Translations under genes and position numbers: made by a program
Source of the DNA: Ramlibacter henchirensis
GTDB taxonomy: Bacteria > Pseudomonadota > Gammaproteobacteria > Burkholderiales > Burkholderiaceae_C
NCBI RefSeq assembly: GCF_004682015.1
Contig: NZ_SMLM01000003.1
Location: forward strand, 558,001 to 622,000
Length of the DNA: 64,000 bases
Reading direction: 5' to 3'
The notes under the pieces: model-generated
What the model was told of the DNA's origin: nothing
Seen by the model: only the letters and a program-made list of their open reading frames with translations
Database searches by the model: none
Part shown: positions 21,226 through 31,895 of the stretch, piece by piece
Position numbering within the stretch: position 1 is the first letter of the stretch
Layout: each line of letters begins with the position of its first letter

Positions 21226-21737
21226 TTCATGCGCTTGAGCGGCACGATCGCGGCGCTCGAACGCGGGCCGGCATCCATCAATTCGCGCAGCCGGGTGCGC
21301 GCCCGGGACAACCGCGACATCACCGTGCCCACCGGCGTGCCGGTGATGCGCGCGACGTCCTCATAGCCCAGGTCCTGCAAGGTCACGAGCAGCAGCACCT
21401 CGCGCTGCTCCTCGGGCAGCCGCATCAGGCAGCGCTGCAGGTCCAGCAGCTGGTCGGGCGCCGAGGACGGGGCCACCAGCTCGGAATCGGCCTCCTCGAT
21501 GTCCAGGCGGTGGCCCGCCTGCCGCACGGCGCGCCGCACGCCGTCCACGAACAGGTTGTGCATCACCGTGAACAGCCAGGCGCGCAGGTCGCTGCCGGCG
21601 CGCCACAGCTGCCAGCGGCCGCAGGCCCGCTCCAGCGTGTCCTGCACCAGGTCGTCGGCCGCCCACGGGTCGCCCGTCAGCGCCCGCGCGTAGCGGCGCA
21701 GGTGCGGGATCTGTCCTTCGAGGTCGGCGGGCTGCAT
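21222..21737 (-). CDS. ECF-family RNA polymerase sigma factor
   Basis: 171 residues: Sigma70 region 2 (YARALTGDPWAADDLVQDTLERAC, RAWLFTVMHNLFVD) and region 4 (LPEEQREVLLLVTLQDLGYEDVA, then VGTVMSRLSRARTRLRE). The ATG at 21737 is chosen because the frame upstream is low-complexity and runs antisense through the lipoprotein gene. It follows the lipoprotein by 41 bases and overlaps the anti-sigma. It probably drives its own operon from the GGAATAA/CGTT promoter. Confidence 0.93.
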   Translation of the reverse strand: MQPADLEGQIPHLRRYARALTGDPWAADDLVQDTLERACGRWQLWRAGSDLRAWLFTVMHNLFVDGVRRAVRQAGHRLDIEEADSELVAPSSAPDQLLDLQRCLMRLPEEQREVLLLVTLQDLGYEDVARITGTPVGTVMSRLSRARTRLRELMDAGPRSSAAIVPLKRMK

Positions 21738-21778
21738 CGGCCAGAGGCTATCCCAACCAGCGCCGGCCAGGCTCGGCT

Positions 21779-22171
21779 TCAGGGGCGGGCGAGACGCCAG
21801 ACGTTGTTGACGTTGTCGCCGGTCTTGTCGCCGGGCTTGGTGTCCTTGACCCAGTAGTAGAGCGGCTTGCCCTTGTAGGCCCACTGCTTGGCGCCGTCGT
21901 CGCGCGTCACCACGGTCCAGTCGCCGGAGTTGCTCGCGCTGCCCTGGGCCATCAGCGGCGGCCAGGCAGTGGCGCATTGGCCGTTGCAGACGGACTTGCC
22001 GCTGCCGGACGAGTCGCGGTCGAAGGTGTACAGCGTCATGCCGTTCGGACCGACGAGCACGCCGTCCGACACCTTGGCGGGCGCCGTGCCGTTGGCCATG
22101 GAGGCGCAGGCGACGAGGCCGGCGCCAAGCACGATGGCGGCCATGCGGGTGGGAAGCGAGGACAGGACCAT
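21779..22171 (-). CDS. Small lipoprotein with secreted repeat domains (PF03640/COG4315)
   Basis: 130 residues. The lipobox is LVACA, with the lipidated Cys at 22 after a hydrophobic leader. Two repeats of the secreted-repeat family follow: GPNGMTLYTFDRD...GKSVCNGQCATAWPPL and the later AYKGKPLYYWVKD...VNNVWRL. The biochemical role of this family is unknown. First gene of the ECF sigma/anti-sigma operon, so it is a likely member of that stress regulon. Confidence 0.88.
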   Translation of the reverse strand: MVLSSLPTRMAAIVLGAGLVACASMANGTAPAKVSDGVLVGPNGMTLYTFDRDSSGSGKSVCNGQCATAWPPLMAQGSASNSGDWTVVTRDDGAKQWAYKGKPLYYWVKDTKPGDKTGDNVNNVWRLARP

Positions 22172-22203
22172 TGGGTTTCTCCGGTGTTGTTCCTGCCCGG
22201 ATG

Positions 22204-22229
22204 AACGAAGCCGCCGCGCCGTTTATTCC
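22204..22229 (-). promoter_or_regulatory. Candidate ECF-sigma promoter of the lipoprotein/sigma/anti-sigma operon
   Basis: On the minus strand GGAATAA (22229-22223) and CGTT (22207-22204) have 16 bases between GGAATA and CGTT, the layout of many ECF promoters. Predicted transcription would start near 22197, about 25 bases before the lipoprotein ATG. Autoregulation is inferred. Confidence 0.6.
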
Positions 22230-22244
22230 GCGCCCGCCAAAAAG

Positions 22245-22718
22245 TCAGCGGTGGCGGCTCTTCATTGCGCGCTCGACCTCGCGCTTGCCTTCGCGATCCT
22301 TGATGGTGTCGCGCTTGTCGTGTTCGGCCTTGCCCTTGGCCAGCGCGATCTCGCACTTCACCCGGCCGTCTTTCCAGTGCAGGTTGATCGGCACCAGCGT
22401 GTAGCCCTTCTGCTCGACCTTGCCGACGAGCCGCCGGATCTGGTCCTTGTGCATCAGCAGCTTGCGGCTGCGCAAGCTCTCCGGATTGACGTGGGTGGAG
22501 GCGGTCTTGAGCGGGTTGATCTGGCAGCCGATGATGAAGAGCTCGCCGTTCCTGATGACCACGTAGCCGTCGGTGAGCTGGACCTTGCCTTCGCGCAGCG
22601 CCTTCACCTCCCAGCCCTGCAGCACCATGCCGGCCTCGAACCGCTCCTCGAAGAAGTAGTTGTAGGCAGCTTTCTTGTTCTCGGCGATGCGTGCGGCGCC
22701 GTCTTGCTTGGTGGCCAT
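22245..22718 (-). CDS. smpB: SsrA-binding protein SmpB
   Basis: tmRNA partner in trans-translation. 157 residues with the conserved core [31 protein letters not shown] and [13 protein letters not shown]. The basic C-terminal tail ([21 protein letters not shown]) mimics the codon-anticodon helix in the A site. It is divergent from ratA, a common arrangement. The ssrA gene itself is not in this window. Confidence 0.97.
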   Translation of the reverse strand: MATKQDGAARIAENKKAAYNYFFEERFEAGMVLQGWEVKALREGKVQLTDGYVVIRNGELFIIGCQINPLKTASTHVNPESLRSRKLLMHKDQIRRLVGKVEQKGYTLVPINLHWKDGRVKCEIALAKGKAEHDKRDTIKDREGKREVERAMKSRHR

Positions 22719-22787
22719 GGACTGACAGATGGGGGACGCGGGCCCTCTCTACAATCCCGCGCAGGCCCGCAGGGCCCCGCATTCTGT

Positions 22788-23228
22788 ATGAAAACCGTCC
22801 ACCGCTCAGTTCTCATCTGGTTCAGCGCGGAAGAGATGTACAGGCTGGTCACCGACGTGGCGCAATACCCGAAGTTCCTGCCCTGGTGCGACCACGCCAA
22901 GGTTCTGGAGCAGGACGATCACGGGATGAAGGCGGAGATCGGCATCGCGTTCAGCGGCATCCGCCAAAGCTTCGTCACGCGCAACGAACACGTGCCGGGG
23001 CGCCGCGTGGCGATGAAGCTCGTGGACGGGCCGTTCTCGAATCTCGATGGCCGCTGGAATTTCGTGCCCGTGGGCAGCGACGGCCAGCGCGCCTGCAAGG
23101 TGGAACTGGACCTGAACTACGGCTTCAAGAGCGGCGCGCTCGCGGCGATGGTGGGGCCGGTCTTCGATCGCATCGCGGGCAGCCTGGTCGATGCTTTCGT
23201 CAAGCGCGCCGAACACGTCTACGGCTGA
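22788..23228 (+). CDS. ratA: RatA-like START/SRPBCC domain protein
   Basis: 146-residue polyketide-cyclase/START-fold protein of the RatA/COQ10 family, with the typical start MKTVHRSVLIWFSAEEMYRLVTDVAQYPKFLPWC. E. coli RatA was reported to block 70S association; relatives act in ubiquinone binding, so the true role may be respiratory. A TACAAT hexamer at 22750-22755 is a likely -10, but I see no convincing -35. It overlaps rnfH by one base (TGATG). Confidence 0.88.
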   Translation: MKTVHRSVLIWFSAEEMYRLVTDVAQYPKFLPWCDHAKVLEQDDHGMKAEIGIAFSGIRQSFVTRNEHVPGRRVAMKLVDGPFSNLDGRWNFVPVGSDGQRACKVELDLNYGFKSGALAAMVGPVFDRIAGSLVDAFVKRAEHVYG

Positions 23229-23542
23229 TGCCGCGCGTCACCGTCTGTCATTCGCCCGGGCCGCGCCAGGTTCGCGAGCAGGTTCTGGACCTTGCGGACG
23301 GCGCCACGGTCGCGGATGCCTTGCGTTGCTGCGGCCTCTCGCCGGCCGAGGGTGAAATCGTGGGGATCTGGGGCCGGCGGGCCGACGATGCCCAGGTGCT
23401 TCGAGACGGTGATCGCGTGGAGCTGGTCCGGCCGCTGCAGGTGGACCCGAAGGTGGCGCGCCGGGAGCGATTCCGGCGGCAGGGCAGCCGCGCCGCGGGC
23501 CTGTTCTCGGGACGCCGCCCGGGCGCGAAGCCTGGCTACTAG
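23228..23542 (+). CDS. rnfH: RnfH-family ubiquitin-fold protein
   Basis: 104 residues, beta-grasp fold of the RnfH family (formerly UPF0125). The core covers VTVCHSPGPRQVREQVLDL, GIWGRRADDAQVLRDGDRVELVRPL and the conserved DPKVARRERFRRQG tail. The ratA-rnfH pair is conserved in proteobacteria; function is not settled. Its TAG stop shares the CTAG tetranucleotide with the stop of the opposite-strand DUF4124 gene. Confidence 0.88.
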   Translation: MPRVTVCHSPGPRQVREQVLDLADGATVADALRCCGLSPAEGEIVGIWGRRADDAQVLRDGDRVELVRPLQVDPKVARRERFRRQGSRAAGLFSGRRPGAKPGY

Positions 23543-24051
23543 GCCGGCTTGCAGTCGCTCGCGATGATGCCCTCGATGCGCTTGAGCTCGCTCTGGCGCT
23601 GGCTGTCGTCGACGACCTCGCGCTCGCCCTTCGCGTTGATGCGGGCGATGCGCTGCCCCGAGTCGTAAGTGGCCTTCGCCTGGCGGGCGCGGGCGCAGTT
23701 GTCGGCTTGCACCTTGGCCTGGGCTTCGGCGGCCGCCTTGGTCTTCTCGGCCTCGGCGGCCTCGGCCTGCTTACGGCGGTCTTCCAGCGCCTTGTCCTTG
23801 CCGATGATTTTCGGCGCGCTGGCCGCCGCCGCGGTTTGGGCAGCCACCGGCGTGGCCTGCGGCTCCGCGGTCGCGGATGCGGACGACTTCATGCCCGGCT
23901 GACGCAGGATCTTGCCGGGAGGCGTCTCCGGCGGCGGCGCCTTGTCGCTGAAGACCTTGCGGCCGTGCTGGTCGAGGTACATCCACTGCGCGGAGGCGAG
24001 GACCGGGAGGGCACAGAGGCCGGCGAGGGCGAGGGCGCGAAGGGCGGTCAT
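23539..24051 (-). CDS. DUF4124-containing exported protein
   Basis: 170 residues. The signal peptide MTALRALALAGLCALPVLASA is followed by the DUF4124 core (QWMYLDQHGRKVFSDKAPP). An Ala-rich linker, an Ala/Glu/Lys-rich predicted coiled coil (about 100-135) and a small C-terminal segment (DDSQRQSELKRIEGI) complete it. Probably periplasmic; function unknown. The ATG at 24051 is chosen for the signal peptide; TACACT (24063-24058, minus strand) so close to it hints at a very short leader. Confidence 0.82.
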   Translation of the reverse strand: MTALRALALAGLCALPVLASAQWMYLDQHGRKVFSDKAPPPETPPGKILRQPGMKSSASATAEPQATPVAAQTAAAASAPKIIGKDKALEDRRKQAEAAEAEKTKAAAEAQAKVQADNCARARQAKATYDSGQRIARINAKGEREVVDDSQRQSELKRIEGIIASDCKPA

Positions 24052-24163
24052 GGGGCCAGTGTAGTGGGGCGGCTCAGCCGTTGAAAGCCGCGCGCGCATC
24101 CGCACGAGCACTGCGTCACGCCGGGGCCACAGCCGGGCACTGGGGTTAGTACCAAGTGCCTGA

Positions 24164-25660
<1,497 letters not shown>

Positions 25661-25662
25661 CC

Positions 25663-25730
25663 ACTCTGGCCAGAGTTGTGAAGTCTGGCCTGAACGGCTA
25701 GAATGGCCAGACTTCCACATTTCTGGCCAG
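25663..25730 (+). promoter_or_regulatory. vapBC promoter with triple TCTGGCCAG operator
   Basis: TTGTGA (25676-25681) and TAGAAT (25699-25704) with a 17-bp spacer form the promoter. Around it lie a perfect palindrome ACTCTGGCCAGAGT (25663-25676), an inverted repeat AAGTCTGGCC (25681-25690) / GGCCAGACTT (25705-25714) that flanks the -10, and a third TTCTGGCCAG (25721-25730). This is the expected layout for autorepression by a VapB-VapC complex; that role is inferred. Confidence 0.78.
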
Positions 25731-25732
25731 CC

Positions 25733-25981
25733 ATGCAGCGTACCGGCATCTACGAAGCCAAGAACAACTTCTCCGCCCTGATCGAGATGGTCGAGAAGGG
25801 CGAGGAGGTCCGCATCACCCGCCACGGCAAGGAGGTGGTGCGCATGGTGCCGGTCCGTCGCCGGCCCGTGATCACGGACGAGCAGATCAGCCGTGAACTG
25901 GAGCAGATTGACGCCCTGCACCGCACGATCGCCCCCGGCCCCGGCTGGCGGGAACTGCGCGACGAAGGCCGGCAGGAATGA
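25733..25981 (+). CDS. vapB: Antitoxin, Phd/YefM (VapB-like) type
   Basis: 82 residues. The N-terminal Phd/YefM-like DNA-binding part (GIYEAKNNFSALIEMVEKGE, then ITRHGKEVVRMVP) is followed by a C-terminal region expected to wrap the toxin. The ATG at 25733 is preferred over an upstream start at 25703, because the latter would lie inside the promoter/operator. Its end overlaps vapC by 4 bases (ATGA), the usual antitoxin-toxin coupling. Confidence 0.9.
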   Translation: MQRTGIYEAKNNFSALIEMVEKGEEVRITRHGKEVVRMVPVRRRPVITDEQISRELEQIDALHRTIAPGPGWRELRDEGRQE

Positions 25982-26412
25982 CCGCCTTCGTCCTGGACGC
26001 CTCGGTCACCGCCGCATGGCTCCTTCCCGACGAGGCCAGCGAGCACACGAGGCGCCTGTACGCCTTGATCCGGCGGGACGAAGTGGACCCGCAGGCCCCC
26101 AACCTCTGGCAATGGGAGTGCGCCAACATCATCGCCAACGGCGTGCGGCGCGGCCGGATCCCGACCTCCAGCGTGGAGGGCCTTTGGAGCGTGCTGGAGG
26201 CGGTGCGCCATCGGGTCGAACTGCACGAACTCGCTCCTGCGCAGCACAAGGCATCGCTCGCCGTGGCGCTCGATGCCGGGCTTTCGGCCTACGACGCGGG
26301 CTACATGTGGCTCGCGCGATCGCTCAACCTGCCGCTGCTGACGTTCGACCGCCGACTTTCCGAGGCCGCGCCCGCCTGCGGCGTGCGCCTGCTGGACATC
26401 GCTTCCCTCTGA
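25978..26412 (+). CDS. vapC: PIN-domain ribonuclease toxin VapC
   Basis: 144-residue PIN-domain toxin. The four acidic metal-binding residues are all present: D7 (VLDAS), E47 (WECANI), D106 (AYDAGY) and D124 (TFDRRL), so it should be an active nuclease. VapC toxins usually cut tRNA or the rRNA sarcin loop; the target here is unknown. It ends 4 bases before guaA, so guaA may be partly read from the vapBC promoter. Confidence 0.92.
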   Translation: MTAFVLDASVTAAWLLPDEASEHTRRLYALIRRDEVDPQAPNLWQWECANIIANGVRRGRIPTSSVEGLWSVLEAVRHRVELHELAPAQHKASLAVALDAGLSAYDAGYMWLARSLNLPLLTFDRRLSEAAPACGVRLLDIASL

Positions 26413-26416
26413 CCTC

Positions 26417-28030
<1,614 letters not shown>

Positions 28031-28115
28031 TCGCCGGTTTCGCATCGCACTGATGCGGAATCGGCGGTGCGTGCGGCTGGAGTTGTCGCTACATTTGCGC
28101 CGAGGAGGACCTCGC

Positions 28116-28736
28116 ATGTACCAGCCACCGCACTTCCGCTCGGAGGACCCCGCGATCGCCGCGGACCTGATGCGCGCGTATCCGTTCGCCAGCCTGGTCT
28201 CGGTGGACGACACCGGCTTCCCGTTCGTGACCCACCTGCCGCTCCATCTGGAGGAAAGGGAAGGGCGGTTCGTGCTGTTCGGACACTGCGCCAAGCCCAA
28301 TCCGCACTGGCGCTACCTGAAGGAAAGGCCGCAGGCGCTGGCGGTCTTCATGGGGCCGCATGCCTACCTCAGTCCCAAGGTCTACCCGGACCGGCAGCGC
28401 GTGCCGTCCTGGAATTACCTGACCGTCCATTGCCGCGTGCGGGCCCAGATGGTGGAGGAGCCGGCGGCGAAGGACGCGCTCCTGAAAAAGCTGATCGGCG
28501 ACCATGAGCCCGCCTACGCCGAGCAGTGGCGCAGCCTGGGCGACGAGTTCGCCCAGAAGATGCTGGCGGGGATCGTGGGCTTCGAGCTGCACGTGGAACA
28601 GTGGTCCTGCAAGCTCAAGATCAACCAGCACCGGCCCGAATCGCACGCGAACCTGCGCGAGGCTTACGGGGCCGGCAACGAGGACGAACGGGAACTTGCT
28701 GCATGGATGAAGCGGCTTGGAATGGAGGGCAGGTGA
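28116..28736 (+). CDS. FMN-binding PaiB-like protein
   Basis: 206 residues of the PaiB/FMN-binding split-barrel family (negative transcriptional regulator in Bacillus; other members bind FMN or haem). Conserved segments are MYQPPHF, the FASLVSVDD / FPFVTHLPLH region, and GPHAYLSPKVY...VPSWNY. The ATG at 28116 has GAGGAGG upstream. It overlaps the next small gene by one base. Regulatory function is not shown. Confidence 0.86.
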   Translation: MYQPPHFRSEDPAIAADLMRAYPFASLVSVDDTGFPFVTHLPLHLEEREGRFVLFGHCAKPNPHWRYLKERPQALAVFMGPHAYLSPKVYPDRQRVPSWNYLTVHCRVRAQMVEEPAAKDALLKKLIGDHEPAYAEQWRSLGDEFAQKMLAGIVGFELHVEQWSCKLKINQHRPESHANLREAYGAGNEDERELAAWMKRLGMEGR

Positions 28737-28957
28737 TGCGCGCGGTGTTTGGAATCCTCAGTCTTGTCGTGGTGGTCGCCATCGTGGGCGTGCTCGCGAA
28801 GAAGCAGCTTTCGGCGGGAGTCGCTCCCGCGGCAGCGGCAGGCACTGATTCGGCGGCGGCTCGCCCGGCAACGCCCCAGCAGCAGGTCAAGCAGTTCGAA
28901 CAGGCCGTGCAGGGGGCGATTCAGCCGGCGCGGGCCATGCCCAGCGACGACAAGTGA
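28736..28957 (+). CDS. Small single-pass membrane protein, unknown
   Basis: 73 residues. The N-terminal hydrophobic helix (AVFGILSLVVVVAIVGVLA, about 3-21) is followed by an Ala/Gln-rich tail with QQQVKQFEQAVQGAIQ. I do not recognise a family. It is coupled at both ends: its start overlaps the paiB-like stop (TGATG) and its stop overlaps the tadA start (GTGA), so it is very likely translated. Confidence 0.75.
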   Translation: MRAVFGILSLVVVVAIVGVLAKKQLSAGVAPAAAAGTDSAAARPATPQQQVKQFEQAVQGAIQPARAMPSDDK

Positions 28958-30339
28958 GCGCCGCCGCCCGCGACGAAGGCTTCATGCGCGAAGCGCTGGC
29001 GCAGGCCGGCCTGGCGCTCGCAGCGGGCGAAGTGCCGGTCGGCGCGGTGGTGGTGCAGGGCGATCGCGTGGTCGGACGAGGCCACAACCGCCCGGTGGCG
29101 GGGCACGATCCCACGGCTCACGCCGAGATCATGGCGCTGCGCGAGGCCGCGGCCGCGCTCGGCAACTACCGCCTGGACGGCTGCGAACTCTTCGTCACGC
29201 TGGAGCCGTGCGCCATGTGCTCCGGAGCGATGCTGCACGCCCGGCTCAAGCGGGTGGTCTTCGGCGCGCCCGATCCCAAGACCGGCGCTGCGGGCTCGGT
29301 GCTGAACCTGTTCGAGGAGCGCCGCCTCAATCACCGCACGCAATCGACGGGAGGCGTGCTGGCGGCCGAATGCGGGGAGCCGATCACCCGCTTTTTCGCC
29401 TCGCGGCGGCAGGAGGCGCGGAGCACCCAACATCCCTTGCGCGAGGACGCCGTGCGCACGCCGCAGGAGCGGTTCGCCGGCCTGCCCGGTTATCCGTGGG
29501 CGCCGCAGTACCTGAGCGACCTGCCGTCGCTGCGCGGGCTGCGGATGCACTACCTGGACGAAGGCCCGAAGGAGGCGCCGATCACCTGGCTGTGCCTGCA
29601 CGGCAACCCGGCCTGGAGCTACCTGTACCGCAAGATGATGCCGGTGTTTCTCGCCGAGGGGCATCGCGTGGTCGCACCCGACATGATCGGCTTCGGCAAG
29701 AGCGACAAGCCGAAGAAGGATTCGGCCCACGGTTTCGGGTTCCACCGGCAGATGCTGCTGGAGTTCGTCGAGCGCCTGGACCTCCACGACATCGTGCTCG
29801 TGGTGCAGGACTGGGGCGGCCTGCTCGGGCTGACGCTGCCGATGGAAGCGCCCGGCCGCTACCGCGGGCTGCTGGTGATGAACACGGTGCTGGCCACCGG
29901 CGAGGTGCCGCTCAGCGAAGGCTTCCTGGCCTGGCGCGAGATGTGCGCGCGCAATCCGGAGTTCGACGTGGCCAGGCTGTTCGCGCGCGGCAATCCGCAC
30001 CTGAGCCCGCAGGAATGCGCGGCCTACAACGCGCCTTTCCCGGACCGCGGCCATCGCGCGGCGCTGCGGGCCTTTCCGCCCATGGTGCCGGAGTTCCCGC
30101 ATTCGGAAGGCGCGGAGGTCTCGCGGCGCGCGCGCGACTTCTGGCGCGACGACTGGCAGGGCCGCAGCTTCATGGCGATCGGCGCGCAGGACCCGGTGCT
30201 CGGGCCGCCGGTGATGCATGCGCTGCGAGCGCAGATCCGCGGCTGCCCCGAACCGATGGTGCTGCAGCAGGCCGGCCACTTCGTGCCGGAGCATGGCGAG
30301 GAGATCGCGCGCCGGGCAGTGGGATACTTCCGGCCGTGA
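28954..30339 (+). CDS. tadA: Fusion: tRNA adenosine(34) deaminase TadA + haloalkane dehalogenase
   Basis: 461-residue single open frame. Residues 1 to about 152 are a complete TadA: HAE with H56/E58, and PCAMC with C86/C89 for zinc. It makes inosine 34 in tRNA-Arg. After a short linker (about 153-170), residues 171-461 are a full haloalkane dehalogenase of the DhlA (HLD-I) type: nucleophile D286 with halide-binding W287 (QDWGG), second halide Trp W327, acid D413 (GAQDPVLGPP), base H442 (AGHFVPEHGE). Two usually separate enzymes are joined. A GTG start overlaps the upstream stop. Confidence 0.9.
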   Translation: MSAAARDEGFMREALAQAGLALAAGEVPVGAVVVQGDRVVGRGHNRPVAGHDPTAHAEIMALREAAAALGNYRLDGCELFVTLEPCAMCSGAMLHARLKRVVFGAPDPKTGAAGSVLNLFEERRLNHRTQSTGGVLAAECGEPITRFFASRRQEARSTQHPLREDAVRTPQERFAGLPGYPWAPQYLSDLPSLRGLRMHYLDEGPKEAPITWLCLHGNPAWSYLYRKMMPVFLAEGHRVVAPDMIGFGKSDKPKKDSAHGFGFHRQMLLEFVERLDLHDIVLVVQDWGGLLGLTLPMEAPGRYRGLLVMNTVLATGEVPLSEGFLAWREMCARNPEFDVARLFARGNPHLSPQECAAYNAPFPDRGHRAALRAFPPMVPEFPHSEGAEVSRRARDFWRDDWQGRSFMAIGAQDPVLGPPVMHALRAQIRGCPEPMVLQQAGHFVPEHGEEIARRAVGYFRP

Positions 30340-31256
30340 CCGACCGCTCGCGCATCTACATCTTTTCCCCCTCCAGTGCCGTTCGAGACAAACCCGCCGT
30401 CCGGCGCGGCATCGCCCGCCTGCGGGCACTGGGCCATGAAGTCGAACTCGATCCGGCTACGTTCGCCACCCACATGCGCTTTGCGGGTGACGACGATACG
30501 CGGCTGGCGGCGATCGGCCGCGCGGCGGCGAGCGGCGCGGACATCGCGCTGATCACACGCGGCGGCTACGGCCTCACGCGGCTTTTGCCGCGTCTGCCGT
30601 ACAAGGCGATCGCGAAGGCGGTTCGCGGTGGAACGCGCTTCGTGGGCCTGAGCGACTTCACTGCATTCCAGTGTGCGGTGCTGGCGAAAACCGGCAGCGT
30701 CACCTGGGCGGGCCCCGCCGTCGGCGAGGATTTCGGCGTCGAAGGCGAGCCCGACGACATCATGCAGGCCTGCTTCGAGGACCTGTCCAGCGGGCAAGGC
30801 GAGGGCGCGGGCTGGCAGTTGCCGGCATCTGAGCGGGTGGAGGGATTCCGTCCTTTCAAGGGTCTGCTCTGGGGCGGCAATCTCGCGATCCTGGCGACCC
30901 TGGTCGGTACGCCATGGCTGCCGAAGGTCCGCGGCGGCATCCTGTTCATCGAGGACGTTTCGGAGCACCCGTACCGCGTCGAGCGCATGCTCACGCAGAT
31001 GCTCTATGCCGGCGTTTTGCAGCAGCAGAAGGCCATCGTGTTCGGCCAGTTCAACAACTACAAGCTGGTGCCGCACGACAAGGGCTTTCGCATGAAGACC
31101 GTCGTCGAATGGCTGCGGACGCAGGTCAAGGCGCCTGTGTTCACCGGCCTGCCTTTCGGGCATGTGCCGACGAAGGTGGCGCTTCCGGTGGGCGCCGAAG
31201 TCCACCTGGCGGTGGAGGGGCGCGACGCTTTCCTACTCTGGGGGCACCGGCACTAG
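30336..31256 (+). CDS. ldcA: LD-carboxypeptidase (peptidase S66, LdcA-like)
   Basis: 306 residues. Cytosolic murein-recycling enzyme that removes the terminal D-Ala from tetrapeptides. The S66 serine is in GLSDFTA (S106, same number as E. coli LdcA); the Glu lies in the IEDVSEHPYRVERML region (E206) and the His in GLPFGHVPTK (H276). ITRGGYGLTRLLP is also typical. The GTG start overlaps the tadA-fusion stop. Last gene of this plus-strand operon. Confidence 0.92.
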   Translation: MTDRSRIYIFSPSSAVRDKPAVRRGIARLRALGHEVELDPATFATHMRFAGDDDTRLAAIGRAAASGADIALITRGGYGLTRLLPRLPYKAIAKAVRGGTRFVGLSDFTAFQCAVLAKTGSVTWAGPAVGEDFGVEGEPDDIMQACFEDLSSGQGEGAGWQLPASERVEGFRPFKGLLWGGNLAILATLVGTPWLPKVRGGILFIEDVSEHPYRVERMLTQMLYAGVLQQQKAIVFGQFNNYKLVPHDKGFRMKTVVEWLRTQVKAPVFTGLPFGHVPTKVALPVGAEVHLAVEGRDAFLLWGHRH

Positions 31257-31268
31257 CCGGCCCGGAGT

Positions 31269-31610
31269 TCAGCCGAAAAGCGGGCTGGGGCGCGACGTCA
31301 GGCTCCCGGGCAGCAGGCCCCGGAACATGTCGGTGATGCCGCGGACCTGGCGCCGGGCCTGCGCCTCGCCGTGCATGCCGGCCAGCACCGCCATCAGATC
31401 CCCGCGCAAGTACCAGAGCGCCTGCAGGTCCGTGGCGTAGCGGATCCGCCGGATGACGTGCGGATGGCGCGGGCCATCGTCGCCGTCAATCAACTCGAGC
31501 ATCTGCTCCCGGATGTCCTCCAGGCGGTTGTCCAGGAGCGATTCGCTCGGTTGCGAGTGACCCAGAAGCCCGTAAAGGCTGTTGCGAAGACTTGGTGTGA
31601 TCCAGCTCAT
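31269..31610 (-). CDS. Hypothetical protein
   Basis: 113 residues from ATG 31610. I do not recognise the family. Helical and charged, with RLEDIREQMLELIDGDDG and RYATDLQALWYLRGDLMAVLAGMHGE as the most protein-like parts. No signal peptide or membrane helix. The frame is open upstream to 31871, but that part is in lower-GC, non-coding-looking DNA. It stands alone between convergent ldcA and the long intergenic region. Confidence 0.65.
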   Translation of the reverse strand: MSWITPSLRNSLYGLLGHSQPSESLLDNRLEDIREQMLELIDGDDGPRHPHVIRRIRYATDLQALWYLRGDLMAVLAGMHGEAQARRQVRGITDMFRGLLPGSLTSRPSPLFG

Positions 31611-31895
31611 GACTGCCACTTTTGGTCCCTGATGTGCCGTAAATCGACAGCGGGCTGACAAGGTAGGTCCGGGCTCTTCAGGAAGCAAGGCCAGAAAGTG
31701 AACTACTTCACAAGCTTTCGAAGGGCTAGCCCGGCAGTTGGTAACCAAACATGGAGGCTTTGCAGGGTGTTTCTGCCAAGTAGTACGTTGGTATTGCCGT
31801 CTAGGTGCAAGCGGGCGGCCCGCATCCAGCTGCGGTCCCCGCGCAATTTGACATAATGCACATCGTATCAACTCAGAACGACAGCAAAAAGCCGC
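31611..31895. other. Intergenic region, lower GC, no gene seen
   Basis: 285 bases of visibly lower GC than the rest of the window. It holds a dyad GTGAACTACTTCAC (31698-31711) and a TTGACA hexamer (31848-31853) without a matching -10. It must contain the promoter of the minus-strand gene ending at 31269. No RNA gene is recognised. Confidence 0.5.

Noticed and set aside
31848..31853. TTGACA as a plus-strand promoter
   Set aside because: No -10 box at 15-19 bp and no plus-strand gene downstream.
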